DNA from: Gammaproteobacteria bacterium
GTDB lineage: Bacteria; Pseudomonadota; Gammaproteobacteria; Steroidobacterales; Steroidobacteraceae
DNA length: 64,000 nucleotides
Reading direction: 5' to 3'
Assembly: GCA_011391405.1 (NCBI GenBank)
Contig: JAABQQ010000111.1
Span: 37,788 to 101,787 of the forward strand
The notes under the pieces are model-generated. The model had not been told where the DNA came from. It did not search any database and worked only from the letters and a program-made list of their open reading frames with translations. The number at the start of each line of letters is the position of its first letter. Positions within the stretch are counted from its first letter, which is position 1. This document shows positions 48,591-56,781 of this stretch, piece after piece. The position numbers were made by a program, and so were the translations under genes.

Positions 48591-50303
48591 ATGACACATC
48601 CATCGGTCTTCGCCGTCGTGGCCGCCCTGGCCACGGCGCTCCTCTCGCCTGTTACCGCGTTCGCGCAGCAGCCCGCGCAGGCGGTGACGGTTCCACCGGT
48701 CGCCACCGTCACCAGTCCGCTGGCGGAAGCCATCCGCGACCGCATCGACCATCTGCGCTACGAGAAGCAGCAGGACGTGCGCGGGGCACGCGTCATCGCC
48801 GACGAGCTGGTCGCAAAGTACTACGAGGCGCAGCAGTTCCAGCCTGCCTGGCAGAACCCGGCGAGGCTCGACGAGCTCGTCGCGAGCATCGAAGACCTGC
48901 ACAACGACGGTCTCGATCCGAACGATTACCACCTCGAAGCGCTCCGCTCGTATCGCCTCGACGTGCGCATGCAATCGCCGCTGACGCTGCAGGATCGCGC
49001 CGACCTCGAACTGCTCGCGACCGACGCCTTCATGCTCGGGCTCTACCACGTCTACCTCGGCAAGGTGGATCCGGTGAAGTTGAGTTCGCAATGGAACTTC
49101 TCGCAGCGCCCGACGCCGACGTTCGACGAAGGACTGCAGCGCTTCTCGGCCCGTCTCGCCGCCGGCGAAATCCGCGCAGCCTTCGACAGCGCGCGGCCGT
49201 CGCACGCCTGGTATCAGCGTGGTCGTGATCGCCTGAAGGAACACCGTGCAATCGCTGCGGCTGGCGGTTGGCCGAGCATTCCGGACGGCCCCACACTGAA
49301 GCCCGGCATGAGCGATACGCGCGTGCCGGTGCTGCGCAGGCGGCTCGAGATCACGAAGGACTTGCTGCCAATTGCAGGCACCGTTGCCGCGGCCGATCCT
49401 GACCTCTACGACGCGACGCTTGAGCAGGCGGTCAAGGCATTCCAGGAACGCCACGGCCTGGCGGCGGATGGCGCCATCGGGCCCGGCACGCGCGCCGCGA
49501 TGAACGTGCCGGTGGCACATCGGATTGACCAGATCCGCATCAACCTCGAGCGCGGTCGCTGGACCCTGCACGAGATGAAAGGCGAGTTCGTGCTGGTCGA
49601 CGTCGCCGGCTTCTACGTCAGCTACTTCCGCAACGATGAACCCGTCTGGACGTCGAAAGTCGTCGTCGGGCGGGACGAGCGCGAAACGCCGATTTTCCGC
49701 TCGAAGATCACCTACGTCGTGTTCAATCCGACCTGGACCATTCCGCCGGGCATCCTGGTCAAGGACAAGCTGCCCGAACTGAGGCGCAACCCTGGCGCGC
49801 TGAAGCGAATGAACATCCGCGTGCTCGACCGCAGCGGGCGCGAAGTGAATCCTTACTCGGTCAACTGGAACCAGTACGGGCCTTCGCGCTTACCGCCGTA
49901 TCAGTTCGTGCAGGATCCGGGCCCGAACAATGCACTTGGCCTGGTCAAGATCATGTTCCCCAATCCGTACCTCGTGTACCTGCACGATTCGCCGGCGAAG
50001 TCGCTGTACGAACAGGACCAGCGCACCTTCAGCTCGGGCTGCATCCGCGTGCAGAAGCCGTTCGAACTCACGGAGCTCGTGCTCAACGACCCGCTGTGGA
50101 ACCGGCAGAAAATCGACGCGGTGATCGCGACGAAGGAGACGCGGACCGTCAACCTGACGACGCCGATTCCGGTGCTGCTCCTGTACTGGACCGCCCAGCC
50201 GCGACCGGATGGCCAGGTGGTATTCCGTAACGACATCTATGGACGCGATCCACCGACGCTGGCGGCGCTCGACAGCGACTTCCGCCTGCCGGTCGTCAAC
50301 TGA
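48591..50303 (+). CDS. L,D-transpeptidase, YcbB/LdtD-like
   Basis: A 570-residue exported enzyme. A Sec signal peptide covers about residues 1-25. A scaffold domain follows (YYEAQQFQPAWQNPARLDEL), then a peptidoglycan-binding domain near residues 243-305 (VKAFQERHGLAADGAIGPGT). The YkuD catalytic domain has HDSPAKSLYEQDQRTFSSGC with nucleophile Cys484 in SSGCIRVQ. Such enzymes form 3-3 cross-links in peptidoglycan or attach lipoprotein, independent of classical penicillin-binding proteins. The length fits YcbB. It begins 20 bases after rimO and is followed by a GC-rich hairpin that may terminate it. Confidence 0.93.
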   Translation: MTHPSVFAVVAALATALLSPVTAFAQQPAQAVTVPPVATVTSPLAEAIRDRIDHLRYEKQQDVRGARVIADELVAKYYEAQQFQPAWQNPARLDELVASIEDLHNDGLDPNDYHLEALRSYRLDVRMQSPLTLQDRADLELLATDAFMLGLYHVYLGKVDPVKLSSQWNFSQRPTPTFDEGLQRFSARLAAGEIRAAFDSARPSHAWYQRGRDRLKEHRAIAAAGGWPSIPDGPTLKPGMSDTRVPVLRRRLEITKDLLPIAGTVAAADPDLYDATLEQAVKAFQERHGLAADGAIGPGTRAAMNVPVAHRIDQIRINLERGRWTLHEMKGEFVLVDVAGFYVSYFRNDEPVWTSKVVVGRDERETPIFRSKITYVVFNPTWTIPPGILVKDKLPELRRNPGALKRMNIRVLDRSGREVNPYSVNWNQYGPSRLPPYQFVQDPGPNNALGLVKIMFPNPYLVYLHDSPAKSLYEQDQRTFSSGCIRVQKPFELTELVLNDPLWNRQKIDAVIATKETRTVNLTTPIPVLLLYWTAQPRPDGQVVFRNDIYGRDPPTLAALDSDFRLPVVN

Positions 50304-50315
50304 CGGATAAAAGAA

Positions 50316-50346
50316 GGCCGGCGAACCTTGCGGTAGCCGGCCGAAT
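50316..50346 (+). terminator. Probable terminator after the L,D-transpeptidase gene
   Basis: GGCCGGC and GCCGGCC (7 bp, all GC) flank a 13-base loop and are followed by GAATTTT, 12 bases after the stop codon. The short T-run makes it moderate rather than strong. Confidence 0.55.
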
Positions 50347-50481
50347 TTTCACGCAGGAGGAAAAACGTACAGGGCACAGGTTGCCCGCGTGGGATTTTTC
50401 CTGCTTCGGGGATGTCCGTCGACGCATACGTGGAAGTTACTACTGCCGCGCCGGGTGGATTCAAGGACGAGGGGATGATCG

Positions 50482-51429
50482 ATGCGGGCATTGCGCTACC
50501 AGACCTTCGCCGACCCTGTTGACCTGCGCGTCGAGGACGTGCCCGAACCGGTACCTGCAGCCGGAGAAGTTCTCGTTCGCATTCACGCCGCAAGCGTCAA
50601 TCCGGTCGACTGGAAAATTGCCACTGGCGGCTTCCGGTTGCTGGTGCGGGGCGGTCTGCCGCGCACGATGGGCTCGGATTTCGCCGGCGAGGTGATTTCC
50701 AGCAGCGCAGGGTCGACGAGGCTCGCGCCAGGCGATCGAGTCTTCGGCTTTGTCGATCCCTTCACGCGCACTGGCGGCACGTTTGCCGAGTTCGCCGCCA
50801 TCCCGTCGGAGTTCGCACACCGGCTGCCGGATGCGGTGCCATTCCGCGACGCGGCCGCGTTGGCCTGCGTCGGCGCCACGGCTGTCACGCTCTGCAATCT
50901 CGGCCGGGTGACGACGGGCAGCAGGGTACTGGTCAATGGCGCAGCGGGCGGTGTCGGGCACATGGCGGTGCAGATCGCCAGGGCACGGGGTGCAACCGTC
51001 ACCGCGACGTCGAGCGCGACACGGCACGACTTCCTGCGCGCGCTCGGCGCCGATGCCTGTATCGACTACCGCAGCGTACCGATGGATCGGTGGCCGCAGG
51101 GCTTCGACGCCGTGCTCGATTGCGTGCCGAACCTGCCACGCGCGGTGCAGCACAAACGGCTGCGCAGAGGCGGCAGCTACGTCACCACCGTTCCCGGTCC
51201 AGTCACGTTCCTGTTGGACCCGTTGCTCAACCTGCTTGGTGGCGTGCAACGGCGGGGCGTCATGCTGCAACCGGACGCGGCAGTGATGAAGGAAATCCTG
51301 GGCTACGTGGCACAGGGCCAGTTGCGCTGCTCGATCGAGCAGGAATTCCCCCTGAGCGAGGCGCGGAGCGCCATCGAGCGCTCCCGGTCAGGACGGGTGC
51401 AGGGCAAGATCCTGCTCCGCGTCCCCTGA
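50482..51429 (+). CDS. Zinc-independent MDR-type NAD(P)H oxidoreductase (quinone oxidoreductase-like)
   Basis: A 315-residue medium-chain dehydrogenase/reductase. The catalytic-domain signature AGEVLVRIHAASVNPVDWKI and PRTMGSDFAGEV indicate the quinone oxidoreductase / enoyl reductase branch, which lacks structural zinc cysteines. The Rossmann motif is VLVNGAAGGVGHMAVQIARA. It probably reduces quinones or activated alkenes with NADPH; the substrate is unknown. The ATG at 50482 follows a GAGGGG stretch. Monocistronic and convergent with slyD across a 16-base-class hairpin. Confidence 0.85.
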   Translation: MRALRYQTFADPVDLRVEDVPEPVPAAGEVLVRIHAASVNPVDWKIATGGFRLLVRGGLPRTMGSDFAGEVISSSAGSTRLAPGDRVFGFVDPFTRTGGTFAEFAAIPSEFAHRLPDAVPFRDAAALACVGATAVTLCNLGRVTTGSRVLVNGAAGGVGHMAVQIARARGATVTATSSATRHDFLRALGADACIDYRSVPMDRWPQGFDAVLDCVPNLPRAVQHKRLRRGGSYVTTVPGPVTFLLDPLLNLLGGVQRRGVMLQPDAAVMKEILGYVAQGQLRCSIEQEFPLSEARSAIERSRSGRVQGKILLRVP

Positions 51430-51446
51430 ACCAAATGGAAAATGGA

Positions 51447-51482
51447 GACGCTCACCTATTCTTCGGAAAATAGGTGAGCGTC
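51447..51482. repeat. 14-bp hairpin between convergent genes, REP-like
   Basis: GACGCTCACCTATT pairs perfectly with AATAGGTGAGCGTC around a CTTCGGAA loop. Two further G-C pairs follow after one mismatch. The TATTT just beyond could make it a terminator for the MDR gene, and the sequence also resembles the foot of REP elements linked to Y1-type transposases. No transposase is nearby. Confidence 0.7.
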
Positions 51483-51504
51483 CCCTATTTCTCTTTCCTG
51501 CCGG

Positions 51505-51990
51505 TCAGTGGTGATGACCACCGGCCCCGTGCACGTGGCCGTGCTCGAGTTCTTCCTGCGTGGCCGCGCGCACTTCGGTGATCTCGACTTCGAAGTTGAG
51601 ATGCTCGCCTGCCAGCGGATGGTTGCCGTCGACGGTGACCATGTCGCCCTGGATGCCAGTGACCGTCACCATGCGCGCGTGACCATCGGACGTCTGGGCC
51701 TGGAACTGCATGCCGGGCTTCAGGTTCGAGACCTTGCCGAACGAGCGCTTCGGCACGCGCTGGATGAGTTCCGCATCGTGTTCGCCGTAGCCATCGGCCG
51801 GCGCGATCTTGACGCTGAGTTTCGCTCCCGACGCTTTGCCTTCGAGCTCGCGTTCGAGGCCTGGAATCAGGTTGCCGTGGCCGTGTATGTACGCGAGCGG
51901 ATCGCCGCCCGATGAGCTGTCAAGCACTTTGCCCTCGTCGTTGGTGAGGGTGTAATGGATCAGCACGACTTTGTCCGCAGCAACGACCAT
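51505..51990 (-). CDS. slyD: FKBP-type peptidyl-prolyl isomerase, SlyD-like
   Basis: A 161-residue SlyD-type isomerase and chaperone. The FKBP core (VVLIHYTLTNDEGKVLDSSS; IPGLERELEGKASGAKLSV) carries the inserted-in-flap domain (VPKRSFGKVSNLKPGMQFQA ... GNHPLAGEHLNFEVEI), which binds unfolded proteins. The C-terminus is short and histidine-rich (EHGHVHGAGGHHH) and can bind Ni2+. The start is the ATG at 51990, matching family N-termini. It is the last gene of a five-gene minus-strand run (GNAT fusion, methyltransferase, esterase, DUF4870, slyD). Confidence 0.9.
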   Translation of the reverse strand: MVVAADKVVLIHYTLTNDEGKVLDSSSGGDPLAYIHGHGNLIPGLERELEGKASGAKLSVKIAPADGYGEHDAELIQRVPKRSFGKVSNLKPGMQFQAQTSDGHARMVTVTGIQGDMVTVDGNHPLAGEHLNFEVEITEVRAATQEELEHGHVHGAGGHHH

Positions 51991-52034
51991 GAAGCGACTC
52001 CGGGTTTGAATGGACGGGAAAGACTGGCGCGAGA

Positions 52035-52442
52035 TCAGACGGGCAGCCCGTCCTTGAGCTTGAGCCAACCGCGCGCGACGCGATAAATGACCCAGACGCC
52101 AATGATGAAGATGCCGATCGGGAACGTGACGAAACCGACGAGCACGAAGAACAGGGGCAGCGACAGCAGGAACACGACCGTGACCCAGAGCGCGGCGAAC
52201 CAGAAAGTGCGCAGCTGCCAGGCGAAGTGCGATTCCAGGTGGGTGCCACGGGCATCGCTGCGGCGGATGTAGTTCATCACGACGGCGATGATCGACGGCA
52301 GGCCAAACACGAACGCCGTGGCGATGAACGCCGAGCCGAACATGCCGATCAGGGCGCTCGCCGCATGCAGCGCATACATCCAGTGGGTATAGCTGACGAG
52401 CGAAGCGTCCGCGATTTTCAGCGAAGAAGCCGGTGAATTCAT
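52035..52442 (-). CDS. DUF4870-type small membrane protein
   Basis: A 135-residue protein with three or four transmembrane helices (MYALHAASALIGMFGSAFIA; FVFGLPSIIAVVMNYIRRSD; LWVTVVFLLSLPLFFVLVGF; GIFIIGVWVIYRVARGWLKL). The short polar loop RRSDARGTHLESHFAWQLRTFW is typical of DUF4870-like proteins. No enzymatic motif is present. It sits between the esterase gene (41-base gap) and slyD (44-base gap) in the same direction. Confidence 0.72.
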   Translation of the reverse strand: MNSPASSLKIADASLVSYTHWMYALHAASALIGMFGSAFIATAFVFGLPSIIAVVMNYIRRSDARGTHLESHFAWQLRTFWFAALWVTVVFLLSLPLFFVLVGFVTFPIGIFIIGVWVIYRVARGWLKLKDGLPV

Positions 52443-52483
52443 CGAATTTGCGCCCTTGTGACCGGTTCCGTGGGGTGCCTATC

Positions 52484-53179
52484 CTACTGCGTCACGCCGT
52501 CCGGCGCAGGAACGCCCTGTCGCATCGCAGCCTCCCAATGGCGCTTCGGCACGTGGGTTCGCAGCCGTCGGGCCACCAGGTCGAGCACCTCCGCGTCGAT
52601 CCCGTGCCCCAGCCACGGAATGACATCCGCGACGACGTCGGCACCGAGCGCCACAAGGTGTCTGGCAGCTTCGACGGTGAAGCCGTAAGGGGTCGCTTCG
52701 TCCGCCTTACCGTGAATAAGGAACAACGTCGTTCCGCCTGGATTCGTCGCCGGCAACCGGGCGTAGCGACCGGCAAGCGCCACCACGCGTCCGGCAAGCA
52801 CGTCGTCGCCCGCCTGGGTCGCCGCCTCGAGCACCATGATGGCCCCCTGCGAAAAACCCACCAGCACGGTCGCCTCCGGACCAAGTCCCGTGTCGCGCTG
52901 CCATTGCCGGATCGCCGCCACGAACAGGGGCAGTTCGGCGGCAACCCGTTCGACCCGCCTGGCGTCGTTCAGACCCTCGGCGGAAAACCACTCGTAGCCG
53001 ACGCCGAGGCTCGCCGGATGAGGTGCTCGCAGGCTCGCCACCAGCGCGTCCGGGTATTCCGCCGCGAGCCGCTCGCCCACCGGCCGCATGTCCTCTGCGC
53101 TGGCACCGAAGCCATGGAACAGCAACACGAGCTGCCGTGCCGCACCACCGGGCTGCTGAATGATCATGGCTTTCGGCAT
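52484..53179 (-). CDS. Carboxylesterase/phospholipase, alpha/beta-hydrolase (YpfH-like)
   Basis: A 231-residue serine hydrolase. The oxyanion region is LVLLFHGFGASAEDMRPVGE, the nucleophile elbow is VGFSQGAIMVLEAAT, the catalytic Asp is in LIHGKADEATPYGF, and the His is in VIPWLGHGIDAEVLD. This matches the phospholipase/carboxylesterase (LysoPLA, YpfH) family. The ATG at 53179 begins just before the first strand; the track extension reads through the neighbouring gene's start region. Member of the minus-strand run upstream of DUF4870. Confidence 0.86.
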   Translation of the reverse strand: MPKAMIIQQPGGAARQLVLLFHGFGASAEDMRPVGERLAAEYPDALVASLRAPHPASLGVGYEWFSAEGLNDARRVERVAAELPLFVAAIRQWQRDTGLGPEATVLVGFSQGAIMVLEAATQAGDDVLAGRVVALAGRYARLPATNPGGTTLFLIHGKADEATPYGFTVEAARHLVALGADVVADVIPWLGHGIDAEVLDLVARRLRTHVPKRHWEAAMRQGVPAPDGVTQ

Positions 53180-53201
53180 CTTACGCAGCTTGCGGTCGAG
53201 C

Positions 53202-53672
53202 TCAGAGCCAGCGACGGACGGACCGTCGATAGGCGTCGAATTCGCCCGCGAAGAGTCCTGCGAGGATGCGTTCCTCGGGTTCGATCTGGAAGCGATTGAG
53301 GTACAGGAGGCAGGCCGGCAGGCCGGCAAAAGCCGCCGGGTTGGCGAGCCAGGTGGCCCAGGCGGCCAGCACGAGCAACATGCCCAGGTACATCGGGTTA
53401 CGTGTATGGCGGTAGATGCCGGAGCGCACCATCGAGGATGCGGCTCGCGGTGTCGTAGGATTCACCGTAGTGCGTGCCCGGCGGAATTCGAGCACTCCGG
53501 CGACGGCAATCACGACCCCTGCGGCAAGCAACGACACGGCAGTACCCAGCCGCCAGTACTCGCCCCACTCCAGGCTGGGAGTCCATCGAGCGAGCAGCCA
53601 CATGCACAGCGCCGCGATCGACACGACGGCGACCGGTGGGACGCGCAGTTCAAGCGACGATCCAGCGTGCAT
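53202..53672 (-). CDS. Isoprenylcysteine methyltransferase/PEMT-type membrane methyltransferase
   Basis: A 156-residue membrane protein with about four helices and the cofactor-binding loop SGIYRHTRNPMYLGMLLVLA, the RHPxY-type motif of isoprenylcysteine carboxyl methyltransferase and phospholipid methyltransferase relatives. EPEERILAGLFAGEFDAYRR near the end is the second conserved block. The acceptor is unknown; bacterial relatives probably methylate lipids. It starts 37 bases after the GNAT fusion gene. Confidence 0.8.
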   Translation of the reverse strand: MHAGSSLELRVPPVAVVSIAALCMWLLARWTPSLEWGEYWRLGTAVSLLAAGVVIAVAGVLEFRRARTTVNPTTPRAASSMVRSGIYRHTRNPMYLGMLLVLAAWATWLANPAAFAGLPACLLYLNRFQIEPEERILAGLFAGEFDAYRRSVRRWL

Positions 53673-53709
53673 GGCGAGTTGTCTTCTGACCAGGGCGAGG
53701 ACAGCGGGC

Positions 53710-54510
53710 TCAGGCCCGGAGCTGCTTGAAGTAGAGCACGGTTGGAAACAGCTCCCCGTCGGGCGTGGTCGCGTAGTCCGGTATTTCTCCCGCGCGAATC
53801 CACCCGAGGTGACGGTAGACGTCCTCCGCGTGCGAGGCGAGCAGCGTATCGAGGAACAGCAGCGAACGCCTTCGGCGCCTTGCCTCAGCCTCCAACCCGC
53901 ACATCAGGAGCGTCGCGACACCGCTGCCGCGCGCAGCACGCAGCACCTGGAGTTTCTTCACCTCGGCCCGATGCCGGCCGTTGTCCTTGTCGCACAACGC
54001 GAGTTGCACCGTTCCGACGACGACGCCATCCTTCTCGGCGACCCAGAGCAGCAGGTCGCCGCTGAGGGATGCGAACACTCCGTGCCAGTAGCGATCCGCG
54101 GTCTCGCGGGACACCGGCGCGAGGAAGCCGATGGACGCACCCGAATGCACCGCGTCGATCAATAGCTCACCGAGCGGTTCAATCAACGAAGTCTCAGTCG
54201 CGGCGACTCGGCGCACGACGACCTCGCTGGATGACCTGGTGGGCCTGCAGGACTCGCTGACCGCCGTGGCCGTCCAGCACCCTTCAGGCCTGAACACGCG
54301 CACGGACGATGGTGGGTTTGCCTCCAGCTTCGATGCCCGCCGGCGCGGCCGCGGCAGCAACTCGCCCCCGCAGTTCGGGCATCTGCCGTTCAGGCGACGC
54401 TCGGCGCAGGTAGCGCAGAACGTGCATTCGAACGAACAGATCCGTGCGAGCGGCGACTCCGGCGGCAAGTCGGCATCACAGCATTCACAGGACGGGCGTA
54501 TATCAAGCAT
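53710..54510 (-). CDS. DUF1272 zinc-cluster domain fused to a GNAT acetyltransferase
   Basis: A 266-residue two-domain protein. Residues 1-80 form a DUF1272-type cysteine-rich module (CECCDADLPPESPLARICSF, ECTFCATCAERRLNGRCPNC, RVFRPEGCW). Residues about 95-266 are a GNAT N-acetyltransferase with the acetyl-CoA loop LRAARGSGVATLLMCGLEAE after strand 4 (RAEVKKLQVLRA). DUF1272 is usually a stand-alone protein of about 80-90 residues, and here its natural end (RPEGC) runs straight into the acetyltransferase. It is the first gene of the slyD-bound minus-strand run. Confidence 0.82.
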   Translation of the reverse strand: MLDIRPSCECCDADLPPESPLARICSFECTFCATCAERRLNGRCPNCGGELLPRPRRRASKLEANPPSSVRVFRPEGCWTATAVSESCRPTRSSSEVVVRRVAATETSLIEPLGELLIDAVHSGASIGFLAPVSRETADRYWHGVFASLSGDLLLWVAEKDGVVVGTVQLALCDKDNGRHRAEVKKLQVLRAARGSGVATLLMCGLEAEARRRRRSLLFLDTLLASHAEDVYRHLGWIRAGEIPDYATTPDGELFPTVLYFKQLRA

Positions 54511-54732
54511 GACCCTTCGAACCGCGGTATCAAAACGGTACGATCAGCCTAGCACCGTTCTTTTAGACCCTGTCTTGGATGATAGACGAAGCATTCGCGG
54601 TCCGGTCTCGTCGGGGTTTTCCCCGTCCGTAACCTCACGGATGTGTTGCTTTTGGACTACGTCCTAAGCTTCGCTGGCGATTTTTGAAGGTCTGGACTGC
54701 GGTCCGCCAGAATCCCTCACGGAGACACAGAC

Positions 54733-55116
54733 ATGAAGCTCACCAAGTTCGCCCTGTTGGCGGTCGCCGCCGGTTGCACCCTGGCCAGCCAGGGCGTCTA
54801 TGCCCAGGCCATGGAAGTCGTGACGGTCGAAGCCGTCCGCGAAATCGTCGTCGGCAAGTCGCCGCTCGGCGCACCGATCAAGGAACTGACCATCCGTTCG
54901 CGCGTCAGCTACGCGGACCTCGACCTGACCACGGCCACTGGCGTCGTGACCCTCGAGCAGCGCGTCAAGGATGCCGCCGCTTCATCGTGCAAGGAAATCA
55001 AGGTCGATGTGCCGGTCGAGGGCTGGACCATCGAGCGCTGCGTCCGCGAAGCGACCGATGACGCGATGCTGCAGGTGAACAAGGCCGCCGCCGAAGCGAA
55101 GGCCGCGAAGAAGTAA
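54733..55116 (+). CDS. UrcA family exported protein
   Basis: A 127-residue small secreted protein. A Sec signal covers about residues 1-25 (LLAVAAGCTLASQGVYAQA). The UrcA pattern follows: VSYADLDLTTATGVVTLEQRVK, then DAAASSCKEI and a second Cys in IERCVREATDDAM, with a Lys/Ala-rich end. UrcA proteins are exported and of unknown function, common in Sphingomonadales and Steroidobacter-like bacteria. GGAG lies eight bases before the ATG. The 222-base upstream gap has a GGGGTTTTCCCC palindrome but no clear promoter. Confidence 0.85.
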   Translation: MKLTKFALLAVAAGCTLASQGVYAQAMEVVTVEAVREIVVGKSPLGAPIKELTIRSRVSYADLDLTTATGVVTLEQRVKDAAASSCKEIKVDVPVEGWTIERCVREATDDAMLQVNKAAAEAKAAKK

Positions 55117-55181
55117 TCGAGCCGCAAATTCGAGCATCGAAAGGCGGGTGGCCTCACGGTCACTCGCCGTCTCGTGCGCGC

Positions 55182-56621
55182 CTAGGCGAGTTGCTGCGCC
55201 ACCGCGCCAGCTGCGCGATCGCCCGATTCGATTGCGCCTTCCATGCCACGCGCATTCACCGACGTGTGCTCGCCGCAGAAATGCACGCGGCCGCGCGGTT
55301 GCAGCATCGCAGGCAGAAACTTCGTGACCGTGCCGGGATTGAAATAGGCCCACGCACCGCCGGCGAACGGGTCCTGCTCCCAGGAATGCTGACCGATCAC
55401 CCGCAGCGCGCCCTTTGCTGCGGGCCGCATTTGCTCGACCTGCGCCACGACGTAGCGCGCAGCGCCTTCCCTGCCAAGTCGGTCGAGGTGCCTCGCACCG
55501 GGTCCGAACGCGGAGACGAGGAGGCTCGACACCTGATCGTCCCTCGCCTCGTGATAGATCGCTGAAACACGGCCAATCGGGGAATCGGTCCACATCGAGG
55601 GCTCGAGGTCATCGACCTCCCAGAACGGGCGTGACACCTGCAGCGCAACCTGGTGGATCGGCTGGTAAGGCAGCGATTTCACGGCGCGCGCCTGCATGCC
55701 CGTGACATCGGGCTGCAGGTCGATGCGGCGCAGCGTCGTGAACGGCAAGGCACACACGACGGCGCGCGCGGAATAACGGGCGCCGTCGTCCGTGCGGACC
55801 GTAACACCGGCACCCGTCGTCTCGACGGACCTGATGGTCTGCTTCAACCGCACCGGCTGCCGCAGTTGCGCGGCCATCGCGATCGGGAGATTCTGGTTGC
55901 CACCCCTCGCCTGCAGTATCACCGGCTTGGCCGATTTCTGCGCCGCGGTGAACGCCGACACGTACGCCATCATCAGCGCAGAGATATCCCTGGCGTTCAG
56001 ACCGTAGGTCGGAATCGTGTCGTAGACGAGTTCGATCATCGGATCGGTTGCGCCCTGCTGGCGCAGGAAGTCGCGCATCGACACGTCGAACGGCGCGTTC
56101 TTCGCCTCGTACCAGCCTGCAGTCGAGGTGAGCGGATTTTCCTGGCTCGTCACCAGCGGCACGTATTGCCACGGCATCATCTCGCGCAGCGCGGGCGGAA
56201 ACGGATTGCGGGGCGAGTTCGTCCATTCCGACCGGCTCACCGGTCTACCGTCGAGCACGAGCGTGAACTTCGCATGCTTCGACAGCCGTGGCACCTGATC
56301 TTCGAGCGGCACGGCGACGCGGGTCGCGACCTCCATCAATCGCCGATAATCGCCGTAGATGTTGTTGCCGCCCGCCTCGGGGACGCCCTGGACGTCGCCG
56401 AACGTGAGGACACGACCGCCCACGCGGTCCCGACCTTCCAGCACGAGCACCTTGAAGCCCTTCTGCTGCAGGACCCAGGCCGCCTGCAGGCCGGAGAGAC
56501 CGGCTCCGACGACGATCACGTCCGCCGTGTCCTCGACGGCCCAGGCTCGTCGCCCGGCAAGCAGGGTGGCGCCGGTGAGCACGCCCGATTGCAGCAGGAA
56601 CTCGCGGCGGGAAATAGTCAT
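55182..56621 (-). CDS. Tat-exported flavin amine oxidase family protein
   Basis: A 479-residue FAD oxidase. A twin-arginine signal SRREFLLQSGVLTGATLLAG is followed by the dinucleotide motif VIVVGAGLSGLQAAWVLQQ and GRDRVGGRVLT, the amine-oxidase signature. The FAD-binding end is GRVHFCGEHTSVNARGMEGA, with substrate-side QARGGNQNLPIAMAAQL. It probably oxidises an amine or amino acid in the periplasm. The ATG at 56621 lies nine bases after GGAGA; the track begins three codons earlier at a GTG. Convergent with urcA. Confidence 0.86.
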   Translation of the reverse strand: MTISRREFLLQSGVLTGATLLAGRRAWAVEDTADVIVVGAGLSGLQAAWVLQQKGFKVLVLEGRDRVGGRVLTFGDVQGVPEAGGNNIYGDYRRLMEVATRVAVPLEDQVPRLSKHAKFTLVLDGRPVSRSEWTNSPRNPFPPALREMMPWQYVPLVTSQENPLTSTAGWYEAKNAPFDVSMRDFLRQQGATDPMIELVYDTIPTYGLNARDISALMMAYVSAFTAAQKSAKPVILQARGGNQNLPIAMAAQLRQPVRLKQTIRSVETTGAGVTVRTDDGARYSARAVVCALPFTTLRRIDLQPDVTGMQARAVKSLPYQPIHQVALQVSRPFWEVDDLEPSMWTDSPIGRVSAIYHEARDDQVSSLLVSAFGPGARHLDRLGREGAARYVVAQVEQMRPAAKGALRVIGQHSWEQDPFAGGAWAYFNPGTVTKFLPAMLQPRGRVHFCGEHTSVNARGMEGAIESGDRAAGAVAQQLA

Positions 56622-56781
56622 CGGCGGCACGTCTCCAGGATCGCGGCCGGCAATCCGGCCCCTGAGTGCGACGGGCTATTTGACGGTGACTGCGACGTAA
56701 ATGGTACGCGTACTTTTACCGGCGGGGTCCTGACGGAAGGCTGGCTGGGCTGGCCACCACGTTGGCGCAGCACGACACCGT

